This document shows positions 7,502 to 13,706 of a stretch of 13,706 nt of DNA, in pieces. A program made the position numbers and the translations under genes. Source of the stretch: an uncultured Rhizobiaceae group bacterium (lineage in GTDB: Bacteria; Pseudomonadota; Alphaproteobacteria; Rhizobiales; Rhizobiaceae); the NCBI GenBank assembly GCA_937951455.1, contig CALFBU010000274.1, forward strand, positions 1-13,706, read 5' to 3'. The notes under the pieces were generated by a model. The model was not told the DNA's origin. It worked only from the letters and a program-made list of their open reading frames with translations, and did not search any database. Each line of letters starts with the position of its first letter. The first letter of the stretch is position 1.

Positions 7502-8266
7502 TTACTGCCTCAAAGCTGGAAGGCCAACGCCTGCTGCTTCAAACCCACCATCAACAGCCAGCACTTGCCCCGTAATAAAGCTTGCCTGATCTGAACATAA
7601 AAAATAGATGCCATTTGAGATTTCCTCTTCACTGCCATAACGGTTGAGCGGGATGGCATCGTGGTAGGCATCAATAATATCCTGTGTGTGAACCGCCATG
7701 GCAAGTTTGGTGCGTACTGGCCCAGGACATAAAGCATTGACGCGAATACCGTGCTCACCCAGCTCTACAGCTTGTTGCAAACTTAACTGAATTACCGCTG
7801 CCTTGGATGTGCCGTAAGCAGTGCGGAGTGTAGAGCCGCGCAGGCCTGAGATAGAAGCAATATTTACGATGGCACCCGAATTGATCTTTAACAATCGAAT
7901 GGCTTCCTGACTTACCAGAAATGTACCATCCAGATTGGTTTGCATAACCGCACGCCAGCGCTCGAATGTTGTATCTTCTATCGGTCCAAAATCAGCAACA
8001 CCTGCGTTGTTTACCAACGCATCCAATTGGCCGAATTGTTTTTCAATTTCGTCAATAAAGGATTTTACGTCTTCTTCTTTTGAAATATCTGCCGTAATTG
8101 CGGTTACATTGTTCAGGGGCTTGGATACCTTGCCAAGCTCTTCCCCATCCCAATCAATCATGACGACTTTCCAGCCTTCATCTAGAAACCGTTTTGTCGT
8201 CGCCAAACCAATGCCACGTGCAGCACCTGTTACCAAAGCAATTTTATTCAACGAAGTTTTTCCCAT
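7502..8266 (-). CDS. Short-chain dehydrogenase/reductase (classical SDR)
   Basis: An NAD(P)-dependent oxidoreductase of unknown substrate. The classical SDR pattern is complete: cofactor loop TGAARGIG (13-20), NNAG (86-89), N111, and a catalytic S138-Y151-K155 set in IASISG and YGTSK. The D38 in MIDWD after the second strand points to NAD rather than NADP preference. The C-terminal PGPVRTKLA and a tetramer-type LAVDGGFEA are also typical. At 254 residues it is a usual length. Its first 19 bases overlap the end of the methyltransferase gene, and DUF202 follows after 2 bases, so the three genes are probably one transcript. The sequence does not point to one substrate: many 3-oxoacyl, sugar or steroid SDRs look like this. 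Confidence 0.9.
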   Translation of the reverse strand: MGKTSLNKIALVTGAARGIGLATTKRFLDEGWKVVMIDWDGEELGKVSKPLNNVTAITADISKEEDVKSFIDEIEKQFGQLDALVNNAGVADFGPIEDTTFERWRAVMQTNLDGTFLVSQEAIRLLKINSGAIVNIASISGLRGSTLRTAYGTSKAAVIQLSLQQAVELGEHGIRVNALCPGPVRTKLAMAVHTQDIIDAYHDAIPLNRYGSEEEISNGIYFLCSDQASFITGQVLAVDGGFEAAGVGLPALRQ

Positions 8267-8904
8267 ATAATGTAATATCCTTGCGGCTCTTCATCTGTTT
8301 CAAAATAAATATCAAGCTCTTTTGAATGTGTTTTTAAAACATCTTCTTGCGTCAACGCTTCGACTGCATCCTCAAAACCGCCTTCGCACCATACATCTTT
8401 ATGAACCGTCGTTGCAAAGAAACTGTTCGGCTTTAAAACTCTAAATAACTCAGGCAAACATCCAGCACCAACATGGGCATGGGTAAAAAGACCAGTACAA
8501 ATAATGGCGTCATAGGTATTGGCGCTTAAGGCAAGTCTTTGGTTGAGATCTGCCTGAATCACTTCACTATAAACCTGCCTTCCATTGTGTTGGCGCGCTT
8601 TTGCAATACCCAGCATCGCAGAAGAATAATCAAGTGCATGGATGTTTTTGAAATCGCGCTCAGCGAGATTTTGTCCTGCAAGACCTGTTCCTGATCCTAC
8701 ATCAAGAACAAGAGCTGATTTATCCAATGCCACCGAACACAAAATATCTGCGGTTTTTTTTGGCGTCAGATATGCAAGTCCGTCCAGCATGGTCTCGTCA
8801 TAGGTGCTGGCCCAATCCTGATAAAGGGCCTTGGTTTCCGCATCATTGGAAAGCGCATAAGCGCGGGCCAACAGGGCCGCTGACGAATTTGATTTGCTCT
8901 TCAT
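8248..8904 (-). CDS. Class I SAM-dependent methyltransferase (METTL27/WBSCR27-like)
   Basis: Transfers a methyl group from S-adenosylmethionine to an unidentified substrate. Motif I LVLDVGSGTG lies at residues 65-74 and is followed by the acidic end of strand 2 in IHALDYS and by a YDAIICTGLFTHAH motif IV region. The N-terminal LYQDWASTYDETM (about 28-40) is characteristic of the branch that includes human METTL27. At 218 residues it is a single Rossmann domain without extra modules. GAGGAG sits just upstream of the ATG. It is the first gene of a minus-strand operon and diverges from the isomerase gene across 73 bases. Methyltransferases of this branch act on varied small molecules, so the substrate is left open. 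Confidence 0.82.
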   Translation of the reverse strand: MKSKSNSSAALLARAYALSNDAETKALYQDWASTYDETMLDGLAYLTPKKTADILCSVALDKSALVLDVGSGTGLAGQNLAERDFKNIHALDYSSAMLGIAKARQHNGRQVYSEVIQADLNQRLALSANTYDAIICTGLFTHAHVGAGCLPELFRVLKPNSFFATTVHKDVWCEGGFEDAVEALTQEDVLKTHSKELDIYFETDEEPQGYYIIWEKLR

Positions 8905-8977
8905 AAACTCTCCTCAATCCACTATTGCCGTAAATAAATATGAGTGCAATCATGAACAGTGATTTTAGGAGACTACC

Positions 8978-9601
8978 ATGAGCAATTCCATTGACTATTA
9001 TTTCACCTGCATTTCGCCTTTTGCCTATTTGGGTCACAATAAACTCATGGAAATTGCCAACGCACATGGCAAGAGTGTTCATTTCAAACCGTTTAATATT
9101 TTTGGTGTTTGGGACGTGTCTGGCGCCGTGCCACCGGCTGAACGACCTGCGATCAGGCAGCGTTACCGCAAAATAGAAATCCAACGTGCTGCAGTTATGC
9201 GCGATACTTGCATGAACCCAAGCCCGAAGTTCTTTCCCACCAATCCTGCACCCGCTGATCTGTGCATTTGTGCGCTTGTGCATACGGGGGAAGACCCTTC
9301 AAAATTTTCTCAAGAAGTCGGACGCGCGGTTTGGGAACGTAACCTGCAAGTTGCAGATGATAAGGTACTTGTCTCAATTCTTGATGAATGTGGATTTGAT
9401 GGGAATGAAACACTCGCCCTTTCAAAGACTGACGTTATAACCGAAATACGCGATATAAATACACAAGATGCTATCAAGTCAGATGCAATCGGTGCGCCTG
9501 CCTATGTCTACAAAGGGGAGGTTTTTTGGGGGCAGGACAGGCTTGAATACCTGGAACAGATGATTGCATCTGATCGGCGTGCCTTTAGCCCGGATGTCTA
9601 A
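8978..9601 (+). CDS. 2-hydroxychromene-2-carboxylate isomerase family protein (kappa-GST-like, DsbA fold)
   Basis: The family includes NahD, which isomerises 2-hydroxychromene-2-carboxylate in naphthalene breakdown using glutathione, and kappa-class glutathione transferases. The 207-residue protein begins with the DsbA-like strand YYFTCISPFAYLG; S13 matches the glutathione-activating serine of NahD. The C-terminal GAPAYVYKGEVFWGQDRL matches the family's cis-proline and W-G-x-D-R-L motif. AGGAG stands 7 bases before the ATG. No other aromatic-degradation genes are nearby, so a role in detoxification or general glutathione chemistry is as likely as naphthalene catabolism. It diverges from the methyltransferase and is followed after 81 bases by a LexA-like regulator. 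Confidence 0.85.
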   Translation: MSNSIDYYFTCISPFAYLGHNKLMEIANAHGKSVHFKPFNIFGVWDVSGAVPPAERPAIRQRYRKIEIQRAAVMRDTCMNPSPKFFPTNPAPADLCICALVHTGEDPSKFSQEVGRAVWERNLQVADDKVLVSILDECGFDGNETLALSKTDVITEIRDINTQDAIKSDAIGAPAYVYKGEVFWGQDRLEYLEQMIASDRRAFSPDV

Positions 9602-9625
9602 ATTGGTGACCTCATAAATAGAAAC

Positions 9626-9654
9626 TGGACAAGGCAGCATCACTGGTCTAAACA
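9626..9654 (+). promoter_or_regulatory. Possible sigma70-type promoter before the S24 regulator
   Basis: TGGACA (9626-9631, five of six matches to TTGACA) and TAAACA (9649-9654, a weak -10 match) are separated by 17 bases, about 30 bases upstream of the regulator start. This is suggestive only. Confidence 0.25.
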
Positions 9655-9682
9655 GGAAATTATTCCTTTTTAAGGCATCGTG

Positions 9683-10354
9683 ATGGAAAAGCTAACGCAC
9701 AAACAAATTTGGGCGGCGATTGATGAACTTGCCAGCAGAGCAGACATGTCTGCCTCTGGTTTGGCGCGTAATTCAGGCCTTGATCCGACCAGTTTTAATC
9801 CATCCAAACGATTCACCAGTGAAGGCCGAGAAAGATGGCCATCAACTGAGTCCATTGCCAAAATACTAAAGGCTACTGGCACTTCGATTTCCGCATTTAT
9901 GGAAATGATCGAAATCAAGCCAAAGAAAGGCGAATATCCTTCTGGTCTTTATAGACAAACAGCATCACAAAATTCAGTACCACTCATCGGCTTTGCACAA
10001 GCGGGTGTGGGTGGTTTTTTTGATGATGGAGGATTTCCTGTTGGCCAAGGCTGGGATGAGATTTCTCCGCCAACAGGTGCAAGCGAAAATGCTTATGCAC
10101 TCAAAGTATCGGGTGATAGCATGATGCCGCTGTACCGCGAAGGTGACATCATCATTGTTGATCCTACAGCACAAGTACGAAAAGGCGATAGAGTTGTGGC
10201 TAAAACACGTGAAGGTGAAGTGCTTGCAAAAACCCTGGAGCGCAGAACCGCAAACGTTGTTGAATTGCAGTCCATCAATCCTGATCATGATACATTAAAG
10301 TTCGCTCCCGAAGAACTGGAATGGTTGGCGCGCATCATCTGGGCCAGCCAATAA
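9683..10354 (+). CDS. LexA-like S24-family transcriptional regulator with helix-turn-helix
   Basis: A repressor-type protein combining an N-terminal XRE-like DNA-binding part with a C-terminal S24 autoprotease domain. The N-terminus (LTHKQIWAAIDELASRADMS to about residue 75) contains a helix-turn-helix (MSASGLARNSGLDPTSFN), and the S24 domain begins at about 98 with VPLIGFAQAGVGG. Serine S146 in SGDSMMP and lysine K183 in EVLAKTL are 37 residues apart, exactly the LexA Ser119-Lys156 spacing. An Ala-Gly pair (A107-G108) sits in the right region for self-cleavage. Numbering is from the ATG at 9683. A GTG at 9680 is also in frame, but AAGG at 9672-9675 is better spaced for the ATG. Length and layout fit COG2932 regulators. 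The target genes are unknown; the neighbouring operons are candidates. Confidence 0.85.
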   Translation: MEKLTHKQIWAAIDELASRADMSASGLARNSGLDPTSFNPSKRFTSEGRERWPSTESIAKILKATGTSISAFMEMIEIKPKKGEYPSGLYRQTASQNSVPLIGFAQAGVGGFFDDGGFPVGQGWDEISPPTGASENAYALKVSGDSMMPLYREGDIIIVDPTAQVRKGDRVVAKTREGEVLAKTLERRTANVVELQSINPDHDTLKFAPEELEWLARIIWASQ

Positions 10355-10387
10355 CTCACCCTCCCCTGAAAATTTGAGCAACACGAT

Positions 10388-10421
10388 TGCGAAAGCAAAT
10401 GGCGTTTATGTTTGTTTCGCA
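10388..10421. repeat. Inverted repeat between the S24 gene and the MDR-cupin unit
   Basis: TGCGAAAGCAAA (10388-10399) pairs with TTTGTTTCGCA (10411-10421) over 11 base pairs, with one bulged G at 10395 and an 11-base loop. No T-run follows, so a terminator is only weakly supported. Its place about 60 bases before the MDR start suits an operator or a leader hairpin. Confidence 0.5.
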
Positions 10422-10483
10422 GTGTCAATTCCCGTGTGATATTACTTATTAATTTAGTAATTCAAAAACTGTGGACTCGTATT

Positions 10484-11584
10484 ATGACTGATATTCCTGA
10501 AACCATGAAAGCAATCGTTTTGACAGGGCATGGCGGTATGGAAGCGCTGGAATTTCACGAGGACTGGCCGACGCCAAAACCTCAAAATGAAGAAGTTCTG
10601 ATCAAAATACATGCCTGCGGTATGAACAACACAGACGTCAACACACGCAGTGGTTGGTATTCAAAAGCTGTATCCGAGGCCACGACGGGTGACGCGTATG
10701 AAACGGTAAATGCAGAAGACCCGAGCTGGGGTGGCGCACCGATTACGTTCCCACGTATTCAGGGTGCCGATATTGTCGGAACCGTTGTAGGAGTTGGCAC
10801 TGGTGTTGACCCTTCGATCATTGGAAAGCGCGTCATGGCAGACTGCTGGCTACGCAATTGGGATAACCCCGAGGATAAAAATGCTACAGGATATTTCGGT
10901 TCCGAATGCGATGGTGGGTTTGCCCAATATACAACAGCACATCGCAAGAATGTTTTGCCGGTGAATTCTGATTTAAGCGATGCGGAACTTGCAACTTTTT
11001 CATGTTCTTACACCACCGCTGAAAATCTTCTCAACCGTGTGGGATGTGACAAAGGCGATACTGTACTCATTACAGGCGCTTCTGGCGGTGTTGGCTCAGC
11101 ACTTATCCAACTGGCTAATCGCCGAGGCGCTAAAACCGTAGCACTTGCCAGTGAGAGCAAGCATGGCGACGTTGCCAGGTTTTCACCCACGGCTATTCTT
11201 CCGCGCTCACCCGATAATCTGGCAGAGGCATTGAACGAAGCCATTGGACAAAAGACTGTTAGCATCGTTGCGGACATTGCGGGTGGCGAATACTTCCCAA
11301 CACTGATTGAAGTACTGGAGCGAGGCGGACGCTACGGGACATCAGGTGCGATTGCAGGACCTATCGTAGAGCTTGATTTGCGGACACTGTATCTTAATGA
11401 CCTTACGTTTCACGGCTGCACCATTACGACCACGAACGTCTTTCCTGATCTGGTTGGCTACATTGAACGCGGAGAGATAAAACCTGCTTTGGCGGCAACC
11501 TACCCACTTGAAAATTTTCACGAAGGCCAACAGGCTTTCATCGATAAAAAACATACAGGTAATATCGTTGTAACGGTAGACTGA
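10484..11584 (+). CDS. Medium-chain dehydrogenase/reductase, quinone-oxidoreductase-like and apparently zinc-independent
   Basis: Probably an NADPH-dependent reductase of an activated double bond or carbonyl. The 366-residue protein has the MDR GroES-like N-terminal domain: MKAIVLTG, then NNTDVNTRSGWY (48-59) in the place where zinc enzymes have their catalytic cysteine, and PRIQGADIVGTVVGVG instead of the GHE zinc motif. The Rossmann domain holds GASGGVG (198-204), typical of the quinone oxidoreductase/zeta-crystallin group. An extra segment at about 60-88 lengthens the protein relative to standard QOR (about 325). The frame stays open upstream to 10412, but the ATG at 10484 gives MTDIPETMKAIV, the natural beginning; its ribosome site is weak. 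The cupin follows 14 bases later, so the two are co-transcribed. It is not a clear AcuI (acryloyl-CoA reductase), although that would be a logical role; the substrate is unknown. Confidence 0.85.
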   Translation: MTDIPETMKAIVLTGHGGMEALEFHEDWPTPKPQNEEVLIKIHACGMNNTDVNTRSGWYSKAVSEATTGDAYETVNAEDPSWGGAPITFPRIQGADIVGTVVGVGTGVDPSIIGKRVMADCWLRNWDNPEDKNATGYFGSECDGGFAQYTTAHRKNVLPVNSDLSDAELATFSCSYTTAENLLNRVGCDKGDTVLITGASGGVGSALIQLANRRGAKTVALASESKHGDVARFSPTAILPRSPDNLAEALNEAIGQKTVSIVADIAGGEYFPTLIEVLERGGRYGTSGAIAGPIVELDLRTLYLNDLTFHGCTITTTNVFPDLVGYIERGEIKPALAATYPLENFHEGQQAFIDKKHTGNIVVTVD

Positions 11585-11586
11585 TC

Positions 11587-11593
11587 AGGAGGT
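11587..11593 (+). promoter_or_regulatory. Ribosome binding site of the cupin gene
   Basis: A perfect AGGAGGT ends five bases before the ATG at 11599. The nearer ATG at 11595 is out of frame and stops after six codons, so 11599 is the start. Confidence 0.85.
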
Positions 11594-11598
11594 CATGG

Positions 11599-12192
11599 AT
11601 GAAACATTTGTTTGATGATGCGCTTACTCAAATTAAAATGCTTCATGATACAAATGAGCATATTATGAATTTTGGAAAATTCCCGGATACCCTTGAGTGG
11701 GCAGGTCTTCCATCATTCGCAATTCCCGCCGCTAAATTGATGAGCACAGATACAACACTTTCCAGTCATGAATATGAACCCTTGCGCGACGCCGTCATTT
11801 CACCTTGGCAATACGCTAATTGGCGAGAGACTTACCGCGACACCAATATCGGTGATGACTTCTTGTCCAGGTTTGCCTGTTACGAGCTGTTTGGCCATCA
11901 AGGGCACTTTCACTCAGAAACCATGCGCGGCTTTTTGGTCTATTCAGATGCTAACCTTTATTATCCTTGGCATCATCACCCAGCGGAGGAATTGTATTTC
12001 ATCATTGCAGGAGAAGCGAGTTTTGCAACGGAAGGGAATGAAGCAAAACTACTAAAACCAGGCGATACGGTTTTCCACGAAAGTAACCAACCCCATAACA
12101 TGCATACGCATGAAAATGGCGTTTTGGCCTATGTCATCTGGCGCAATGAGTTTGATACCGCACCTGTTTTAACAGATCGGCTAAACGCCTAG
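11599..12192 (+). CDS. DMSP lyase-like cupin (DddQ/DddL/DddW family)
   Basis: The family cleaves dimethylsulfoniopropionate to dimethyl sulfide and acrylate using a metal-bound cupin. This 197-residue protein contains the full cupin motif 1 in YYPWHHHPAEELYFIIAG (121-138): H125-x-H127, E131, six residues, then Gly. Cupin motif 2 is GDTVFHESNQPH (155-166), with H166 as the remaining metal ligand. Y122, H127, E131 and Y133 keep the spacing that I recall for the metal site and the catalytic tyrosines of DddQ. The N-terminal helical half (about 1-90) and the length (DddQ is about 200) also fit. A strong ribosome site and a 14-base gap link it to the MDR gene upstream. Family relatives without DMSP lyase activity exist, so the function is a well-supported guess rather than a proof. 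Other cupin hydrolases or isomerases are the alternative. Confidence 0.78.
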   Translation: MKHLFDDALTQIKMLHDTNEHIMNFGKFPDTLEWAGLPSFAIPAAKLMSTDTTLSSHEYEPLRDAVISPWQYANWRETYRDTNIGDDFLSRFACYELFGHQGHFHSETMRGFLVYSDANLYYPWHHHPAEELYFIIAGEASFATEGNEAKLLKPGDTVFHESNQPHNMHTHENGVLAYVIWRNEFDTAPVLTDRLNA

Positions 12193-12197
12193 CAATG

Positions 12198-12236
12198 AGG
12201 CTTTAAGCAAGTTGAGTATCAGCCGCTTTAAAGCCT
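12198..12236. terminator. Possible hairpin between the convergent cupin and lysK genes
   Basis: AGGCTTTAAGC (12198-12208) pairs with GCTTTAAAGCCT (12225-12236) with one bulged base and a 16-base loop. It fills the 42-base convergent gap and reaches into the lysK stop codon. A true T-run is missing on both strands, so termination is only a possibility. Confidence 0.35.
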
Positions 12237-13706
12237 AACCAAGTTCACCAGCAAGAGCTGAATCAATCATCGCAATTGTTCTATCAATGCCGTAGAGAGC
12301 GGCAAACGAACCAAAGCGAGGGCCCTGATCTTGGCCAAGCAAAATCTGATACAAAGCCTGGAACCATTCACGCAGGTTTTCAAAGCCCGCTTCCTTGCCA
12401 ACCGTGAATACTTCCGTTTGGATGGTTTCCGCATCTGCCGTCTTATCAAGTGCTGATAATTTGCCGCGCAAGTTCTCAAGGGCGGCGCGTTCTTCATCTG
12501 TTGGTGCGCGGAATGATTTATGCGGCTTTACAAAATCCTCAAAATAGCGGATTGCGTAGCCTACCAAGTCATCCAGCATCGGGTGGCTTTCAGGGGTCAC
12601 GCCTTCTTCATATTGTGAAATGAAGCCCCAAAGTGTTTCCTTGTCCGAGGCATTGGCAGCGCTCACCAGATTGAGCAACATGGCGTAATTAATCGGCATG
12701 GTCATCTCTGGCGGATTGCCGTTGTGAATATGCCAGACCGGATTGTTCAACTGCGCTTTTTTATCTTGTGTCGGATAAGCCGCAAGATGATGAAAATATT
12801 CATCGACATTCTTTGGAATCACATCAAAGAAGAGACGCTTTGCTGTCTTCGGTTTTTGATACATGAAGAAAGACAAGCTCTCGGTTGGCGCATAGGTCAG
12901 CCACTCATCGATGGTGAGACCATTGCCTTTTGTCTTCGAAATTTTCTCGCCCTTGTCATCAAGGAACAATTCGTAAATGAAATGCTCAGGCGGACGCTGC
13001 CCCAGAATACGGCAAATGCGGTCATAGATGGGTGAATTGATGTGATGGTCTTTGCCATACATTTCGTAATCCACGCCAATCGCAGCCCAGCGCATGCCGA
13101 AATCCGGTTTCCACTGCATTTTCACATTACCACCTGTGACTGGCAATGTAAGTTCATCGCCATCTTCATCATCAAATGTAATGGTACCGGCTTCCGCATC
13201 AATCGATTTCATTGGTACATAAAGGACACGACCGGTCTTGGGAGAAATCGGCAAGAACGGGCTATAGGTAGCCTGACGCTCTTCACCAAGGGTTGGCAGC
13301 ATGACATCCATGATGGCTTGATAATTTTTCAAAGCCAGCTTCAGAACTTCATCAAATTTGCCAGATTCGTAATATTCGGTTGCACTTTTAAACTCATATT
13401 CAAATCCAAAGCGGTCGAGAAAGCTTCTTAGTTGAGCGTTGTTGTGATGGCCAAAACTTTCATGCTCACTGTCAAAGGGATTTGGCACTTTCGTCAGAGG
13501 CAATCCAAGTGCTGCTTCAAGCTTCTCTTGGTTGGGTGCATTGCCTGGCACTTTACGCATGCCGTCCATATCATCTGAAAACGATATCAGTTTCGTTTGA
13601 ACCTTATTATCCGTCAAAGCGCGAAAGGCATTCATTACCATGGATGTTCTGGCAACCTCACCAAAGGTTCCAATGTGCGGCAGACCAGACGGCCCATAGC
13701 CTGTTT
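12235..13706 (-). CDS. lysK: Class I lysyl-tRNA synthetase (N-terminus cut by the window edge)
   Basis: Charges tRNA-Lys with lysine. This is the class I enzyme, unrelated to the class II LysS of E. coli, and found in archaea and some bacteria including Alphaproteobacteria. The frame runs past the ATG at 13641 to the window edge, reading [20 protein letters not shown] upstream of it; PHIGT (HIGT at 13666-13677) is the HIGH signature. The KMSKS signature is KISKT (12931-12945). A Rossmann insertion and the C-terminal helical anticodon-binding part (about the last 200 residues, ending [19 protein letters not shown]) complete it. About 489 residues are visible and only a few tens are missing. 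It converges on the cupin gene with 42 bases between stops. As an essential housekeeping gene it marks this as chromosome rather than an accessory island. Confidence 0.93.
   Translation of the reverse strand, partial: TGYGPSGLPHIGTFGEVARTSMVMNAFRALTDNKVQTKLISFSDDMDGMRKVPGNAPNQEKLEAALGLPLTKVPNPFDSEHESFGHHNNAQLRSFLDRFGFEYEFKSATEYYESGKFDEVLKLALKNYQAIMDVMLPTLGEERQATYSPFLPISPKTGRVLYVPMKSIDAEAGTITFDDEDGDELTLPVTGGNVKMQWKPDFGMRWAAIGVDYEMYGKDHHINSPIYDRICRILGQRPPEHFIYELFLDDKGEKISKTKGNGLTIDEWLTYAPTESLSFFMYQKPKTAKRLFFDVIPKNVDEYFHHLAAYPTQDKKAQLNNPVWHIHNGNPPEMTMPINYAMLLNLVSAANASDKETLWGFISQYEEGVTPESHPMLDDLVGYAIRYFEDFVKPHKSFRAPTDEERAALENLRGKLSALDKTADAETIQTEVFTVGKEAGFENLREWFQALYQILLGQDQGPRFGSFAALYGIDRTIAMIDSALAGELG

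Noticed and set aside
8843..9283. Minus-strand open frame of 146 codons across the methyltransferase/isomerase divergent gap
   Set aside because: It overlaps both confident genes and reads as low-complexity antisense of the isomerase; the divergent gene pair explains the region better.
9654..9671. Small hairpin AGGAA/TTCCT followed by five Ts before the S24 gene
   Set aside because: The stem is only five pairs and lies within 15 bases of the start codon, so it is unlikely to terminate transcription; it could be chance.
10412..10483. Upstream extension of the MDR reading frame
   Set aside because: The extra 24 residues are not MDR-like and would overlap the right arm of the inverted repeat; the ATG at 10484 gives the usual N-terminus.
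1..13706. CRISPR arrays, transposons, phage genes, tRNA or rRNA
   Set aside because: No regularly spaced repeats, transposase or integrase motifs, or structural RNA signatures were found on either strand by reading.

Overview
The window looks like ordinary chromosome from an alphaproteobacterium with a moderate G+C content (mid-40s percent by eye, not counted). The best taxonomic clue is the class I lysyl-tRNA synthetase at the right edge, a form typical of archaea and of a few bacterial groups including Alphaproteobacteria. The MDR-DMSP-lyase-like pair hints at a marine or alga-associated lifestyle, but that is inference. No tRNA, rRNA, CRISPR array, insertion sequence or phage gene was seen. 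Coding density is high and no gene-free stretch exceeds 300 bases; the longest gaps are about 130 bases (1818-1946 and 10355-10483).

Left part (1-3900, plus strand): the 3' end of a FadJ/FadB-type 3-hydroxyacyl-CoA dehydrogenase (beta-oxidation) is followed 7 bases later by a hotdog-fold acyl-CoA thioesterase. Next come an exported YceI-family protein and an ECF sigma factor overlapping its membrane-bound anti-sigma factor. A near-perfect dyad lies just before the sigma gene, and a strong intrinsic terminator closes the unit, with the anti-sigma stop codon inside its stem.

Middle (3912-8904, minus strand): read in transcription order these are a SAM-dependent methyltransferase, an SDR oxidoreductase, a DUF202 membrane protein, a Dcp-type M3 peptidase and cysteine synthase A. 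The first three are packed as an operon (19-base overlap, then a 2-base gap). The peptidase and cysK follow with short gaps.

Right part (8978-13706): a 2-hydroxychromene-2-carboxylate isomerase (kappa-GST-like) gene diverges from the methyltransferase. It is followed by a LexA/S24-type self-cleaving regulator, then a gap with a clear inverted repeat. After that comes a tight two-gene unit: a zinc-independent MDR oxidoreductase and a cupin carrying the metal-site signature of DMSP lyases (DddQ/DddL/DddW type). The 3'-proximal part of lysK converges on the cupin.

The most interesting element is the MDR-cupin pair. If the cupin cleaves DMSP it makes DMS and acrylate, and an adjacent reductase would be a natural partner. 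The family also contains members without that activity, so the substrate is unproven. Most of the rest is recognisable metabolism and stress response. I did not find a clearly unprecedented system.
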